DNA of 64,000 bases from Candidatus Zhuqueibacterota bacterium (GCA_029261995.1 JAJDAF010000058.1:62001-126000), one strand, 5' to 3'. Shown: positions 33,304 through 42,491, counted from the first letter of the stretch. Notes: generated from the sequence alone by a model not told the origin. A program made the numbers and translations.

Positions 33304-33787
33304 ACAAAGCAAGGTCAAGCTGATTGGAGTTGGCAATCGCTTCCGAAGAGATGACGGGGTTGGCTGGCAAATCGTGCAGGCACTGAGACAAACGCATCTG
33401 CCGGAAACCGAGGCTTTGGAAGCCTCCGGAGAGGGTGCTTCCCTGATCGAGTTTATGCAGGGAGGTGACACGGTATTGCTGTTTGACGCAGTCGTTTCAG
33501 GCGCGACACCGGGCGCCATCTTTCGTTTTGAAGCTCACAACGAGCGTATTCCCACACGGTTCTTCAATTATTCCACCCACGCGTTCAGTGTGGCCGAGGC
33601 CATCGAGATGGCGCGCGCGCTAGGGAAGCTCCCCGCCCGGCTGCTGGTCTACGGCATCGAAGGCGATGACTTTGATGGAGGAGTGTCGCTGACTCCAGCG
33701 GTGCAGGCAGCGATTCCGCGCGTGATTGAGTTGGTGATGCTGGATTTGAAGTCTGAGACGACGGCAACCGCGAACGGAATCACATAG
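33296..33787 (+). CDS. Hydrogenase maturation protease (HycI/HoxW-type)
   Basis: Cuts the C-terminus of the NiFe large subunit after metal insertion. The 163-residue protein has the family signature IGVGNRFRRDDGVGW, a metal-binding Asp in VLLFDAV and His in NYSTHAFSVAEAI. It starts within the end of the acetyltransferase gene and is the last gene of the operon; a bidirectional terminator lies 40 bp downstream. Confidence 0.9.
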   Translation: MIEQSKVKLIGVGNRFRRDDGVGWQIVQALRQTHLPETEALEASGEGASLIEFMQGGDTVLLFDAVVSGATPGAIFRFEAHNERIPTRFFNYSTHAFSVAEAIEMARALGKLPARLLVYGIEGDDFDGGVSLTPAVQAAIPRVIELVMLDLKSETTATANGIT

Positions 33788-33827
33788 CGCTCCAAGAATA
33801 GTGCGTGGCCAGACCGGGGCGAACCAT

Positions 33828-33861
33828 AAAAAAAGCCCTCTCTTAGTGGCGAGAGGGCTTT
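33828..33861. terminator. Bidirectional intrinsic terminator
   Basis: A perfect 8-bp stem, GCCCTCTC (33835-33842) with GAGAGGGC (33851-33858), is flanked by a run of seven A on the left and TTT on the right. It ends the hydrogenase operon from the left, weakly, and the leftward YXWGXW gene from the right, strongly. Confidence 0.85.
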
Positions 33862-33892
33862 GGTCTACCAGCACGACAGCCTGTTTCATCGG

Positions 33893-34210
33893 CTATCTTT
33901 TCACCCAATGCCCCGGCACAAAAATATATCCACGTGCGGTGTGCTTCCAGTGCGGTTGGATGTAAACGAAGCCAGACTTCCTTTTCACCCAGTAGCCATC
34001 AAGCCAAACATACCGGCCGCCTTTGTAGACGTGGTGACCGCTTACCCAAACGGCGCTACGATATGGTCTGGCCGGTCTTACGACTTTCACTGTCCTGGCT
34101 TTCGGCGGGCGCAACTTGACATGAACTTTGACGCCAGCATTGCTCTGAGCTGGAACCAGGAATGCCGCCAGCAAGACGGTCAAGGCCAGAGATTTGATTG
34201 TTCGTTTCAT
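33893..34210 (-). CDS. Secreted YXWGXW-repeat-like protein
   Basis: A 105-residue protein with a signal peptide (about 1-25, LTVLLAAFLVPAQSNA) and three aromatic repeats of the type V-W-x-x-G-H/Y-W: VWVSGHHV, VWLDGYWV and FVPGHWVK, as in the YXWGXW repeat family of small envelope proteins whose role is unknown. Highly basic. AAGGAG lies six bases before the ATG on the minus strand. It converges on the hydrogenase operon and shares its terminator; it diverges from the cupin gene. Confidence 0.8.
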   Translation of the reverse strand: MKRTIKSLALTVLLAAFLVPAQSNAGVKVHVKLRPPKARTVKVVRPARPYRSAVWVSGHHVYKGGRYVWLDGYWVKRKSGFVYIQPHWKHTARGYIFVPGHWVKR

Positions 34211-34297
34211 GCTGTTCTCCTTGTTTTATCAGATGCAGTTTCGTAGTTTCGAACTTCGTTGCTATTCCAAGCAATGGTCATGCCAGTAGGAGAATAT

Positions 34298-34326
34298 TTG
34301 CCACAAATATAAAGTTTCAATATAGT
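34298..34326 (+). promoter_or_regulatory. Sigma-70-type promoter for the cupin gene
   Basis: TTGCCA (34298-34303) and TATAGT (34321-34326) with a 17-bp spacer. The next start codon is 93 bp on. The rest of the 208-bp divergent space between the YXWGXW and cupin genes is AT-rich without a gene. Confidence 0.6.
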
Positions 34327-34418
34327 TATAGTTGTTTCTGAAATAGTATCGTTGCTTAAGAGTGTGTCCTAAGGGGAGCAAAATTGCACGAAATGGTTCA
34401 AGTGGAGAAGTGGCTCGA

Positions 34419-34814
34419 ATGAAGAAAATTCTTCTCGGTGAAGAGAGTTGGTCTGATGCGCGCGGCTGGGGAGTGAAGCCGTTGGCCGCCGCCGGACTGG
34501 CGTCGGAAGTGGTCAAAGAGATGCATTTGGTTTCGCTGGAACCTGGCGCTGTGAGAGGCAATCATCTGCACGAATTGGGGCGGGAATGGATTGTCATTTT
34601 CGGTGGCCAGGCTTCGATTGCCTGGCGTTCTGAGAACCGAGCGAGCATTCAAATTGATAGAATTGATCCCGCGACTACTGCCATGTTCGAGATTCCGCCG
34701 GGTCTGCCGCATGCCATCAGGAACGACAGCGCCCTGACGATTTTCATATTATCCCTGAGCGATTGCGCTGAGCCGGGCGCCGTTCCCGTGGCCGACTTGT
34801 TTGAAGCTAAGTGA
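34419..34814 (+). CDS. Cupin-fold protein
   Basis: A 131-residue single cupin with LEPGAVRGNHLHELGREW (His-x-His-x4 to Glu motif typical of metal-binding cupins) and the second motif EIPPGLPHAIRN. It may bind a metal and a small ligand; no substrate is known. ATG 34419 is preceded by GGAG at somewhat long spacing; an in-frame GTG at 34362 has poorer support. Its last 8 bp overlap the end of convergent galK. Confidence 0.82.
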   Translation: MKKILLGEESWSDARGWGVKPLAAAGLASEVVKEMHLVSLEPGAVRGNHLHELGREWIVIFGGQASIAWRSENRASIQIDRIDPATTAMFEIPPGLPHAIRNDSALTIFILSLSDCAEPGAVPVADLFEAK

Positions 34815-35958
34815 GAATAGATGTTCCTTTTGTCAGGCTAACCTGGAAGACCTCCGGTTCGATACCGGTCTCTTGTTTGTATTTGGATTTAAGGATTCGT
34901 TCGAAGGCCGCGCAGGCGTCACTCCGCACCAGATTCAGCGTGCAGCCGCCGAAACCGCCGCCCATCATCCGGGCTCCCAAAACACCCTTGATATCACGCG
35001 CAACTTCGACCAAAAAATCTATCTCGCGGCAACTGACTTCATAGTCATCTCTCAGTCCGGCGTGACTTTTGTCCATAAGGTCACCAAGCAAGTCTGCGTC
35101 TCTGGCTGCAAGTGCGGCTGCTGCGGCATGAACGCGTTGGTTTTCCTGCAGCACGAATTGGCATCTGCGCAGGACGGTGGCCTCCATTTCTGACCGGAAT
35201 TCCTGCAACTGCTCAAGTTTCACATCCCGCAATGCGCGAATCGTGCGGTCGTGTTTTTGGAGTGCCCGCCCGCCGGCTTCACATTCCAGACGCCTCTGAT
35301 TGTACTGCGACGATGCCAGGGCGTGAGACACACCGCTGTTGCACAAAACAAGCCGGACATCGTCCATCGCAAGAGGTATGATTTCATGTGCAAGAGAACG
35401 GCAATCGAGTTTCAGAACTGAGTGCTCCTGGCCAAACAGATTGGCGAACTGGTCCATGATGCCGCACTGGACTCCGGCAAACTCGCGTTCGGCATCCTGA
35501 GCGATTCTGGCAAGCTCATGTCTGTCGAGCTTGAATCCGCCAATTTCGTTCAGCGCGAAAGCCAGCCCGCAAGTCAAGGCCGCCGATGACGACAGCCCGG
35601 CGCCGATCGGAATGTCACCACCGAACACGCAGTTGAAGGGCGATAGTACCAGCCCGCGCCGCCTCAACTGATCGACAACCCCGAGCAGGTAGTTAGCCCA
35701 AGGTTTTTCTGCCCCGCCGAGGTCGTCCTGGTGAAAGGAATGTCGTTCTCCGTTGTTTGCCGCGACGAGTGTGCTCCGTTTGCCTGCGCAGGTGGCAATC
35801 GCAAAACAGATCTGCCGGTCAATCGCGGCAGGCAAAACAAAGCCATCATTGTAGTCGGTGTGCTCGCCAATCAGATTGATGCGGCCAGGTGAGCGTACCA
35901 TGAGCGGCTGCTCCCCGAACAGATCTCTGAATTGACGTTCTACAGTTTCCGGGTTCAT
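34807..35958 (-). CDS. galK: Galactokinase
   Basis: Phosphorylates galactose at C1 in the Leloir pathway. The 383-residue GHMP kinase shows the galactokinase signature GRINLIGEHTDYNDG near residue 25, the ATP motif IPIGAGLSSSAAL near 110, catalytic-base region GVQCGIMDQFA with the conserved Asp, and the C-terminal MMGGGFGGCTLNL. Length matches. No other gal gene is adjacent in the window. It converges on the cupin gene with an 8-bp overlap of the stop regions. The ribosome binding site is weak. Confidence 0.95.
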   Translation of the reverse strand: MNPETVERQFRDLFGEQPLMVRSPGRINLIGEHTDYNDGFVLPAAIDRQICFAIATCAGKRSTLVAANNGERHSFHQDDLGGAEKPWANYLLGVVDQLRRRGLVLSPFNCVFGGDIPIGAGLSSSAALTCGLAFALNEIGGFKLDRHELARIAQDAEREFAGVQCGIMDQFANLFGQEHSVLKLDCRSLAHEIIPLAMDDVRLVLCNSGVSHALASSQYNQRRLECEAGGRALQKHDRTIRALRDVKLEQLQEFRSEMEATVLRRCQFVLQENQRVHAAAAALAARDADLLGDLMDKSHAGLRDDYEVSCREIDFLVEVARDIKGVLGARMMGGGFGGCTLNLVRSDACAAFERILKSKYKQETGIEPEVFQVSLTKGTSILT

Positions 35959-36085
35959 GGAGCTTGCTTAATTGCGAATTAGCTTGCAGGCAATCTTGCT
36001 CAAGTTGGACGGTCTGCCTTGTCGTTCAAGAAATGGTTTCATGAAACAGCGGGTCACGAGATGTTTATCGGTAATCACACTTGAT

Positions 36086-37438
36086 TCATTGGTTTGCCTG
36101 ACGCCATTTGAGCCAAACATACACCGGCACTCCGGCCATGATCAGCAAAAAACCCCAAAAGACAGTTTCTTCTCCCGAGCCGGCAATTGCCCAAAGTGAG
36201 TACATAAATGCCAACATCGCAAGGACGGCAGGCTTGAGCATGCGCTTGCCTTCAAACCGGTGCGGCTGTTTGATAAGAATCATCAGTTCGGACAGGGTCG
36301 CGAAGGTGTAGGGCAGGAGGGCTGTCATGGTGGAGAGCAGAATGATGAAGGTGAAGAGCTGCACAAGTGTGCGCGTGTAATTCAGGCCGACGAGAATGGT
36401 GATCAGCACGCTCGAAATGGCCAGTCCCAGAGCTGGCGTCCCACGTTTCGATTCTTGCTTGAAAAATGCTGGAAACAGGTTATCGCGAGCAGCTGCAAGC
36501 GGCACCTGGCTCTGCATTAGAATCCAACCGTTGAGGGTGCCAAAACAGGCGACGACCGCACCACCGGCGACCAGATATCGGGCCCACTCGCCCCACAGGT
36601 TACTGGCAGCATCGGCGAAGGGCGCAGTGGAATTCATCAGGCTTGAGGCTGGGACACTTCCCATGACCGTCACGGTTCCGAGCACGTAAACCAGCGTTGC
36701 CACGAGTGTCCCCAGGATGGTCGCGCGCGGGATCGTGCGTTGTGGATCGACGACGTCGTCTGCCGGAATCGTCGCTGATTCGAAACCCAGAAAAGCCCAC
36801 AGTGTCAGGGCTGCGCTAGCCGTAATCGCGCTAAAGACTGAACCGCCGTCCTGCTGCATGCCCCCGATGTTGGCGACTTCGATATGAAAAATGCCGAAAC
36901 AGGCAATGGCGACAAGAGGCACGAGCTTGAGAGTCGTTGTTGCCAGTTGCATGAGGCCGGCGTTTCGGACACCGGTGGCGTTCACCCAGGTCAGTAACCA
37001 AATTGCTGTGAGCGCGACCAGGCCAGCCAGCCACGGCGTACTGGCAATTGCGGGCCAAAATACGGCCAAATAGCCGGCAAACGCTACGGCGATCCCGGCG
37101 TTGCCCGCCAGAATGGAAATCCAGTAGCCCCAGGCGACAAGAAAGCCGGCGAGGTCACCGAAGCCCTCACGAGTGTAGGCGTAAGGTCCGCCCGCTTTTG
37201 GCACCAGCCTGCTGAGGCGGGCGAAAACCAGGGCAAGCAGCAAAGCCCCGGCTGCGGTAAAGAGCCAGCCGAGCAGGCCAATTCCACCGTATGGCGCCAA
37301 AGCTGATGGCAGCAGGAACACGCCCGAGCCAATCATGTTTCCGACCACGAGCGCCGTACACATCCAGAGGCCGAGCGAGCGTTGTGGGGATGTTGCACGG
37401 CCTTGAGTTACTGCTGCTGCCACTTGGCCATCTGCCAT
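36086..37438 (-). CDS. APC-family amino acid permease (AdiC-like)
   Basis: A 450-residue, about 12-helix transporter in the inner membrane. The helix-1 motif GNMIGSGVFLLP, the helix-6 region LWAFLGFESATIPADDVVDP and the alternating loop arrangement match the basic amino acid/polyamine antiporter branch that includes the arginine-agmatine exchanger AdiC. The true substrate is unknown; no decarboxylase gene that would support acid resistance lies nearby. GGAG is six bases before the ATG. The adjacent genes (galK downstream, symporter remnant upstream) share no pathway with it. Confidence 0.88.
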   Translation of the reverse strand: MADGQVAAAVTQGRATSPQRSLGLWMCTALVVGNMIGSGVFLLPSALAPYGGIGLLGWLFTAAGALLLALVFARLSRLVPKAGGPYAYTREGFGDLAGFLVAWGYWISILAGNAGIAVAFAGYLAVFWPAIASTPWLAGLVALTAIWLLTWVNATGVRNAGLMQLATTTLKLVPLVAIACFGIFHIEVANIGGMQQDGGSVFSAITASAALTLWAFLGFESATIPADDVVDPQRTIPRATILGTLVATLVYVLGTVTVMGSVPASSLMNSTAPFADAASNLWGEWARYLVAGGAVVACFGTLNGWILMQSQVPLAAARDNLFPAFFKQESKRGTPALGLAISSVLITILVGLNYTRTLVQLFTFIILLSTMTALLPYTFATLSELMILIKQPHRFEGKRMLKPAVLAMLAFMYSLWAIAGSGEETVFWGFLLIMAGVPVYVWLKWRQANQ

Positions 37439-37545
37439 GTAGGATCTCCGTCACTTGTTTTGGATTTGCTATGCACAGACTTCAACTGCGGCGGCCAGGT
37501 AAAGTCTCATCGATTCAGCCTTGGCAGTCCTGACAACATCCAAGC

Positions 37546-37779
37546 CTACCAAAAGGTGATGTACAAAACCGCCGTCAGCACGAGTACCACGATGCCCAGC
37601 TTTTTCGCCAGGGGGCTGCCGGTTATGTCGATCTTGCTGTCTCCCTGCAACAGCACGGGATCAGCGAGTGGCCTGCGCCACGTGATGACGGCCATCATTG
37701 CGACCTGAATGATGAATGTTATCGCCATGTGATTCAGAAAAGCGGTCTTGGGGAATAGCCAGAGTAGCGCGCCAAAATA
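37546..37779 (-). pseudogene. C-terminal remnant of a sodium:solute symporter
   Basis: On the minus strand an open frame of 77 codons, GALLWLFPKTAFLNHM and onward to ALYITFW, looks like the last two helices and tail of an SSS-family (sugar-type) sodium symporter. The frame is closed upstream by a TGA at 37780-37782, and the molybdoenzyme gene ends eight bases beyond that, so the rest of the symporter is absent. An ATG at 37728 gives a 60-residue piece, but no ribosome binding site is evident. I read it as debris left by a deletion or insertion; a genuine small membrane protein is less likely. Confidence 0.55.
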
Positions 37780-37789
37780 TCAAGCCGAC

Positions 37790-40648
37790 TTAATCCGGCA
37801 AACGGAACATCTCTTCAGCCGGCCGCAGCGGACGATTCAGCCACAACGGGCGCCGCAGGCCTCCGGGTCCGGGCGCCGGGCGCGCGAGCTTCAGCCATTC
37901 TTTATAGATCTCGAAAGATTTGTCCGTATCGACGAAGACATCGCCGTATTTGTCCTCCGCGTGCGCTTTTTCGATCTTGACTTTCTGGTGCCAGCAGTGC
38001 ATGCCGCTGATCGGGTCTGCGTGCACCGGGAAGGTGATGTTTTGGTGCACACCCCCGTCGCTCCAGAAAATTCGGCCCGAGTCAGCATCCTGGCTTTTGT
38101 AGGGGCGAATGCCGTCCATAACCCTGATGCGCCATTTGCCTTTTTCCGTTTCGGAGATGTCCACAAGATTGGTCGCCCAGCGGTTGCCAGCCGCGTCCTG
38201 GGGCCGGCGCCATCTGCCAATGTGGTGCGAGCACGCCACGACTCCGGGCTTCATGCCCTCAGTAATCCAAACGCGGTCCACAAAATAGCCGATGTCAGTG
38301 GTGACTCTTAGTAACTCGCCGTCGCGAATTCCAATCTTTTCAGCATCGATTTTGTGCATCCAGACCGGGTTGCGGTTGGCAATTTCAGTCAACCATTTTG
38401 AGTTTGACGAGCGCGAGTGAATCAAAGTCGGGAGCCGGAAGGTGGGCACCAGCGGGAACTCGCCCTTTGCACGGTCAATGCGGTCTGGGTGAATGTGGCT
38501 TTTGATGTAGGTTGGAGTTTTGTACTCCGGCCAACCCCAGTCGACCAGCGTCTGCGAGTAGAATTCCTGCTTGCGCGAGAGCGTCGGAAATCCGACGCAC
38601 GCCTGGCCGCCAACCATGACGCCGATGGCCTTGCCATCCTTCAGGATGGTGTTCTCGCCATCGACCATACTGCCGAGCAATTGCTCCTGAGTCAGTGGCG
38701 TCAGATTTTTGTGGTAGGCGGTCTGCTCCACTTCAAAGGCGCCGTATTTGCGCATGTAGTCGAGCGGCGTGAGTCCTTCTTTCGCAGCGGCTTGCGGCAG
38801 ACCTTTTGTGTTTTCAAAGATATATTGATAGTACTCGTCAATACTGATTTTTTCGCCCTTGCGGTATGGAGAGATGAAGTGCTTCCGGATCCCAAGGCTG
38901 CCATCCGGGTCAATGCGCCATGAAAGTTCAATCCAGAATTCATCTTCTTCCCAGACTTCCCCGGGGTTGGTTTCGTAGGTGAATTCAACTGGTTTGCCCA
39001 TGCGACGGGCGGCTTCGCGCAACACCGGTTGGCGGAAGGCCATCCACATTCCTGAATGAGTCTCGTAGCTGATGATGTCGTGGCGTTCGCTCGCGTGGCC
39101 CATGGGCAGAACGTAGTCGGCGTAATAAGCGGTCTCGTTCCAGGTTGGCGTCAGCGCCACATGCAGCCCGATTTTTTCTTCGTCAGACAAAGCTTCAATC
39201 CACGAAAAGCCGTCGGGGTAGGTCCAGACCGGGTTGAAAACTCTGGTGAAATAGACCGACAGTTTGCCGCGTCCTTCTTTCAGGAAATGCGGCAACAGGA
39301 AACTCATCTCGTAGTGAGACAGAGGGTATTCGTTGGGGAAATGCAGCTCATTCCAGAATTTTTGAGCAGGCGGTTTGTCAAACATCGCCGGTTTGAATTT
39401 ATTCCAACCGCTTGGTGAGGTGCCGCCAACGGTCCCCACGCTGCCGGTGAGCACATTGAGAAAATGCAGACAGCGGGCGACTGCCCAGCCGCCGAGGTTG
39501 CCGCTGCCGGCGCTGCGCCAGTTGTGGGTGGCAAACCGCGTCCCGGCCTCGCCGATTTTTCTTGCCACTTCAACAATTGTCTTCGCTGGCACGCCGCTTT
39601 CCTGCTCTGCAAACTCGGGCGTGAAGTCTTTGTACTCTTCCTTCAATGCGGTGATGAAGTTTTCAAACGTAGTTTCAGACTGTGGCCGTTCCTTTTCGAG
39701 ATAAGTCCGCCAGTTCACCCAGTTGGCCATATATTCCCGGTTGTAGAGTCCCTCCTCGATGATGATTTTCGCCATCGCCAAAAGAGCAGCGGCTTCGCTG
39801 CCTGGGTATGTCGGCATCCAATAATCAGCCATGCTGGCGGTGTTCGACAGCCGCGGATCCATGACTGCCAGCTTGGCGCCATTCATTAATCCCTCGATGA
39901 TGCGCTGTGCGTGTGGATTGAAGTAATGTCCTGACTCCAGATGGGCGCTGATAAGGAGAATGAACTTCGCGTTGGCGTGGTCCGGCGACGGTCGGTCAAA
40001 ACCGTGCCAGATAGCATAGCCGAAACGTGCGCCAGCCGAACAGATGTTGGTATGGCTGTTGTGGCCATCAACTGCCCAGGATTGCAGGACACGATCGACA
40101 TATCCTTCGTTTCCGGGCCGACCGACGTGGTAAACAACTTCATTGTTGCGTTTATCCTGCAATGTCTGCCGGATGCGCCCGGCGATGTCGTCCAGGGCAT
40201 CCGGCCACGAAACCCGCTGCCATTTTCCCTCGCCGCGCTTGCCGGTGCGCTTCATGGGGTAGAGAATTCGGTCCGTGTCCTGAATCTGGTTGATGGTAGC
40301 CGGACCTTTGGCGCAGTTTCGGCCACGACTGCCCGGGTGGTAGGGATTGCCCTCAAACTTCCGAACCTGCATGGTCTCTTTATCGACGTAGCTCAACAAG
40401 CCACAGCCGGCTTCACAGTTGAAGCAGGAGGTCGGCACAATGGTATAATGCCGGGCTTCGCGTCGCGGCCAGAGCTTGGCTTCGTACTCTACCCAATCAT
40501 CCCATTGGTCGGGCGGCGGATAATCGGTGAGATCGCCTGGCTCGTTCAGTCGTGGCAGAGTTTCTCCGAGTTCCTGATTCAGGTCGGGAATCAGGCGGAG
40601 TTTTTCCGCGATTCGTTCGATAAAGCCGGGTTTGTTTGCTGCCGACAT
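37790..40648 (-). CDS. Molybdopterin oxidoreductase catalytic subunit (Psr/DMSO-reductase family)
   Basis: Large catalytic subunit with molybdopterin and one [4Fe-4S] cluster. From ATG 40648 it has 952 residues. The cluster motif CFNCEAGCG...NCAKG lies near residue 75, the candidate Mo-ligand Cys is in SHTNICSAG near 205, and the C-terminal molydopterin dinucleotide domain (SHHIGRWRRP and onward) is present. The substrate is unknown; thiosulfate, polysulfide, arsenate or formate enzymes share this fold. There is no twin-arginine signal, unusual for such complexes, so it should act in the cytoplasm. AAAGGAG precedes the ATG. The FeS-NrfD gene lies 129 bp upstream on the same strand, forming a two-gene unit. 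Confidence 0.88.
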   Translation of the reverse strand: MSAANKPGFIERIAEKLRLIPDLNQELGETLPRLNEPGDLTDYPPPDQWDDWVEYEAKLWPRREARHYTIVPTSCFNCEAGCGLLSYVDKETMQVRKFEGNPYHPGSRGRNCAKGPATINQIQDTDRILYPMKRTGKRGEGKWQRVSWPDALDDIAGRIRQTLQDKRNNEVVYHVGRPGNEGYVDRVLQSWAVDGHNSHTNICSAGARFGYAIWHGFDRPSPDHANAKFILLISAHLESGHYFNPHAQRIIEGLMNGAKLAVMDPRLSNTASMADYWMPTYPGSEAAALLAMAKIIIEEGLYNREYMANWVNWRTYLEKERPQSETTFENFITALKEEYKDFTPEFAEQESGVPAKTIVEVARKIGEAGTRFATHNWRSAGSGNLGGWAVARCLHFLNVLTGSVGTVGGTSPSGWNKFKPAMFDKPPAQKFWNELHFPNEYPLSHYEMSFLLPHFLKEGRGKLSVYFTRVFNPVWTYPDGFSWIEALSDEEKIGLHVALTPTWNETAYYADYVLPMGHASERHDIISYETHSGMWMAFRQPVLREAARRMGKPVEFTYETNPGEVWEEDEFWIELSWRIDPDGSLGIRKHFISPYRKGEKISIDEYYQYIFENTKGLPQAAAKEGLTPLDYMRKYGAFEVEQTAYHKNLTPLTQEQLLGSMVDGENTILKDGKAIGVMVGGQACVGFPTLSRKQEFYSQTLVDWGWPEYKTPTYIKSHIHPDRIDRAKGEFPLVPTFRLPTLIHSRSSNSKWLTEIANRNPVWMHKIDAEKIGIRDGELLRVTTDIGYFVDRVWITEGMKPGVVACSHHIGRWRRPQDAAGNRWATNLVDISETEKGKWRIRVMDGIRPYKSQDADSGRIFWSDGGVHQNITFPVHADPISGMHCWHQKVKIEKAHAEDKYGDVFVDTDKSFEIYKEWLKLARPAPGPGGLRRPLWLNRPLRPAEEMFRLPD

Positions 40649-40777
40649 TGCGTCTCCTTTGTCCAAATCTTGGTTCAGAATTTACGAATTTCTTCGGAGC
40701 ATGCTCGAGAGAAACGAATTCAATATGCTCCCGTTTAAATCGCGACGAGGAATTCATGGCCGCTAACCACTCCGGGA

Positions 40778-42433
40778 TTAAGAGAGCGGCAAAAGTTGCG
40801 GCGCCCGCACCCAAATGTATTCCACAAGGTAAATCCCGAGCAGCAGCAGGCCACCGGCAAGCGCCATCGAGAGTGACCCGCCGAGCCACAGCAGCAAGCC
40901 AGGAATGAGATTTCCCGCGCAGACAACTCCAACCCAGAACACCGGACTGAACTTACCCGAAACAATCATTTTCACGGTCTTCTGCGCGTCCCCGGTGGGA
41001 TGTTTCGTCGCCAACTCGAGTGCGGTGACCAGAAGGTTGAAAGCACTCGTGCAGTAAACCAGCCTGGTCAAGTACTCGTGCCATGCCGTTTCCGGCGCTG
41101 AAAATAGTGCACCGATACAAAAAATGGCGGCCCCGGCCATCATCGCGTGCAGCAGCATGTGCAGCGAAAGAGTGGGACTTTGCCAGAAATCTCTACCGCT
41201 GGCCTGGGCGAAAAGAAAGGCCGTGTAGATGGCGGTAATGATTGCGAATACCGCGCTTGCCCATCCCGTGAGCGACAGAACGCTGTGCCAATCACTGGCG
41301 ATTGCCAAGCCATGCCAGATAAGAAAAATGCCGTAGAAGGTAATCGCGTAGCCCCCGCGCACCAGCCAGGAACGCCATTGCGGTCGCAAAAGGATATAAG
41401 CGAACCGGGCCGGTTTGTCGAGGTCTTTGATGAGCAGGCCTGTTGTCAAAAGCAGGAAGATGATTGCGGTCGCTAGCCCGGCCCAGCGCATCATTTCCGT
41501 CAACTGCGCGAACCCGAAGACAGTCGCCAAGAACGGCGCCAGAAAAGCTCCTGTCGAAATGGCCTTGGTCCAGACATAAGCTGAAACTTCCCAACCCCAG
41601 AGCACGCCTTTGCCCGGGGCATCGTAGGTCCGTGCTGCAGTTTCCTGAACCACATCAGCGGCTTTTTCGAGATTCTTTTTGTCATCGCCGACCGTGGGGA
41701 CAAGCACCCTGGCCGCGGCGTCGCCAGGATCGTTTGTGCCGCGGTTCGCTGCCGGTAGCGGCGTCCGATTTGACGGGCTTGCGCTGGTGATCCTGGCCTC
41801 TGCATATCTGGCAAAATGGCCGACGCCGGTGGCCTGGGAACTCCACAAATAACTGGTGGCAGGCTCCGCGATGTCCGGGTTGAGCGTGGCCTGATCACCT
41901 TCAATGTAGAAGACATTGGGCTGCGTGCCTTTTTCCGACTTGCGCGTCGTCACCTGTTCGCGTGCCAGGAGTTGCGAGATTTCAGAAAGGGGATTGTGCA
42001 TGTCACCGGAGACGATGGCGTGCTCGGGGCAGACATTGACGCAGGCAGCCTCTAAGCCGATATCCACCCGGTGAGCGCAGTAGTTGCATTTGGCTGCTGT
42101 CTGTGTTTCCGGATCGATGTAGAGAGCATCGTATGGGCATGCCTGCATGCACGCTTTGCACCCAATGCAGCGCCGATTATCGAAATCGACGATGCCATCA
42201 GCGCGTTTGTACAGCGCAGTGACCGGACAAATGTCCACGCAGGGTGCGTCGGAGCAGTGGTTGCAGCGCATCACGGAGAACAAGCGGCGGGTGTCCGGAA
42301 AGGTCCCCTTTTCGACATACTTTACCCAGGTGCGGTTTACCCCGATTGGGACGTCATGCTCTGATTTGCACGCCACGGTACAGGCATGGCATCCTATACA
42401 TTTGCGGTTGTCGATGACAAAGCCAAATTTCAT
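40778..42433 (-). CDS. Fused Fe-S (NrfC/PsrB-like) and NrfD/PsrC-like membrane subunit
   Basis: One 551-residue chain holds both partners of the molybdoenzyme. The first 170 residues carry four [4Fe-4S] motifs: CIGCHACTVACK, CNHCSDAPCVDICP, CIGCKACMQACP and CNYCAHR...CVNVCP. After a roughly 100-residue linker, residues 280-551 form about eight membrane helices of the NrfD/PsrC type, which exchange electrons with quinone. There is no signal peptide, so the Fe-S part should face the cytoplasm like its partner. ATG 42433 follows GGGAG by six bases. A sigma-70-type promoter lies at 42492-42520. Confidence 0.88.
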   Translation of the reverse strand: MKFGFVIDNRKCIGCHACTVACKSEHDVPIGVNRTWVKYVEKGTFPDTRRLFSVMRCNHCSDAPCVDICPVTALYKRADGIVDFDNRRCIGCKACMQACPYDALYIDPETQTAAKCNYCAHRVDIGLEAACVNVCPEHAIVSGDMHNPLSEISQLLAREQVTTRKSEKGTQPNVFYIEGDQATLNPDIAEPATSYLWSSQATGVGHFARYAEARITSASPSNRTPLPAANRGTNDPGDAAARVLVPTVGDDKKNLEKAADVVQETAARTYDAPGKGVLWGWEVSAYVWTKAISTGAFLAPFLATVFGFAQLTEMMRWAGLATAIIFLLLTTGLLIKDLDKPARFAYILLRPQWRSWLVRGGYAITFYGIFLIWHGLAIASDWHSVLSLTGWASAVFAIITAIYTAFLFAQASGRDFWQSPTLSLHMLLHAMMAGAAIFCIGALFSAPETAWHEYLTRLVYCTSAFNLLVTALELATKHPTGDAQKTVKMIVSGKFSPVFWVGVVCAGNLIPGLLLWLGGSLSMALAGGLLLLGIYLVEYIWVRAPQLLPLS

Positions 42434-42491
42434 CCGGTTCTCCCTGGTCCTGATCAAACACGAGTCTGTGAGAAGGTTTGGTTAGAAATAC

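Noticed and set aside
40636-40908. 90-codon plus-strand frame near the molybdoenzyme start
   Set aside because: Antisense to the ends of two certain genes and without a ribosome binding site.
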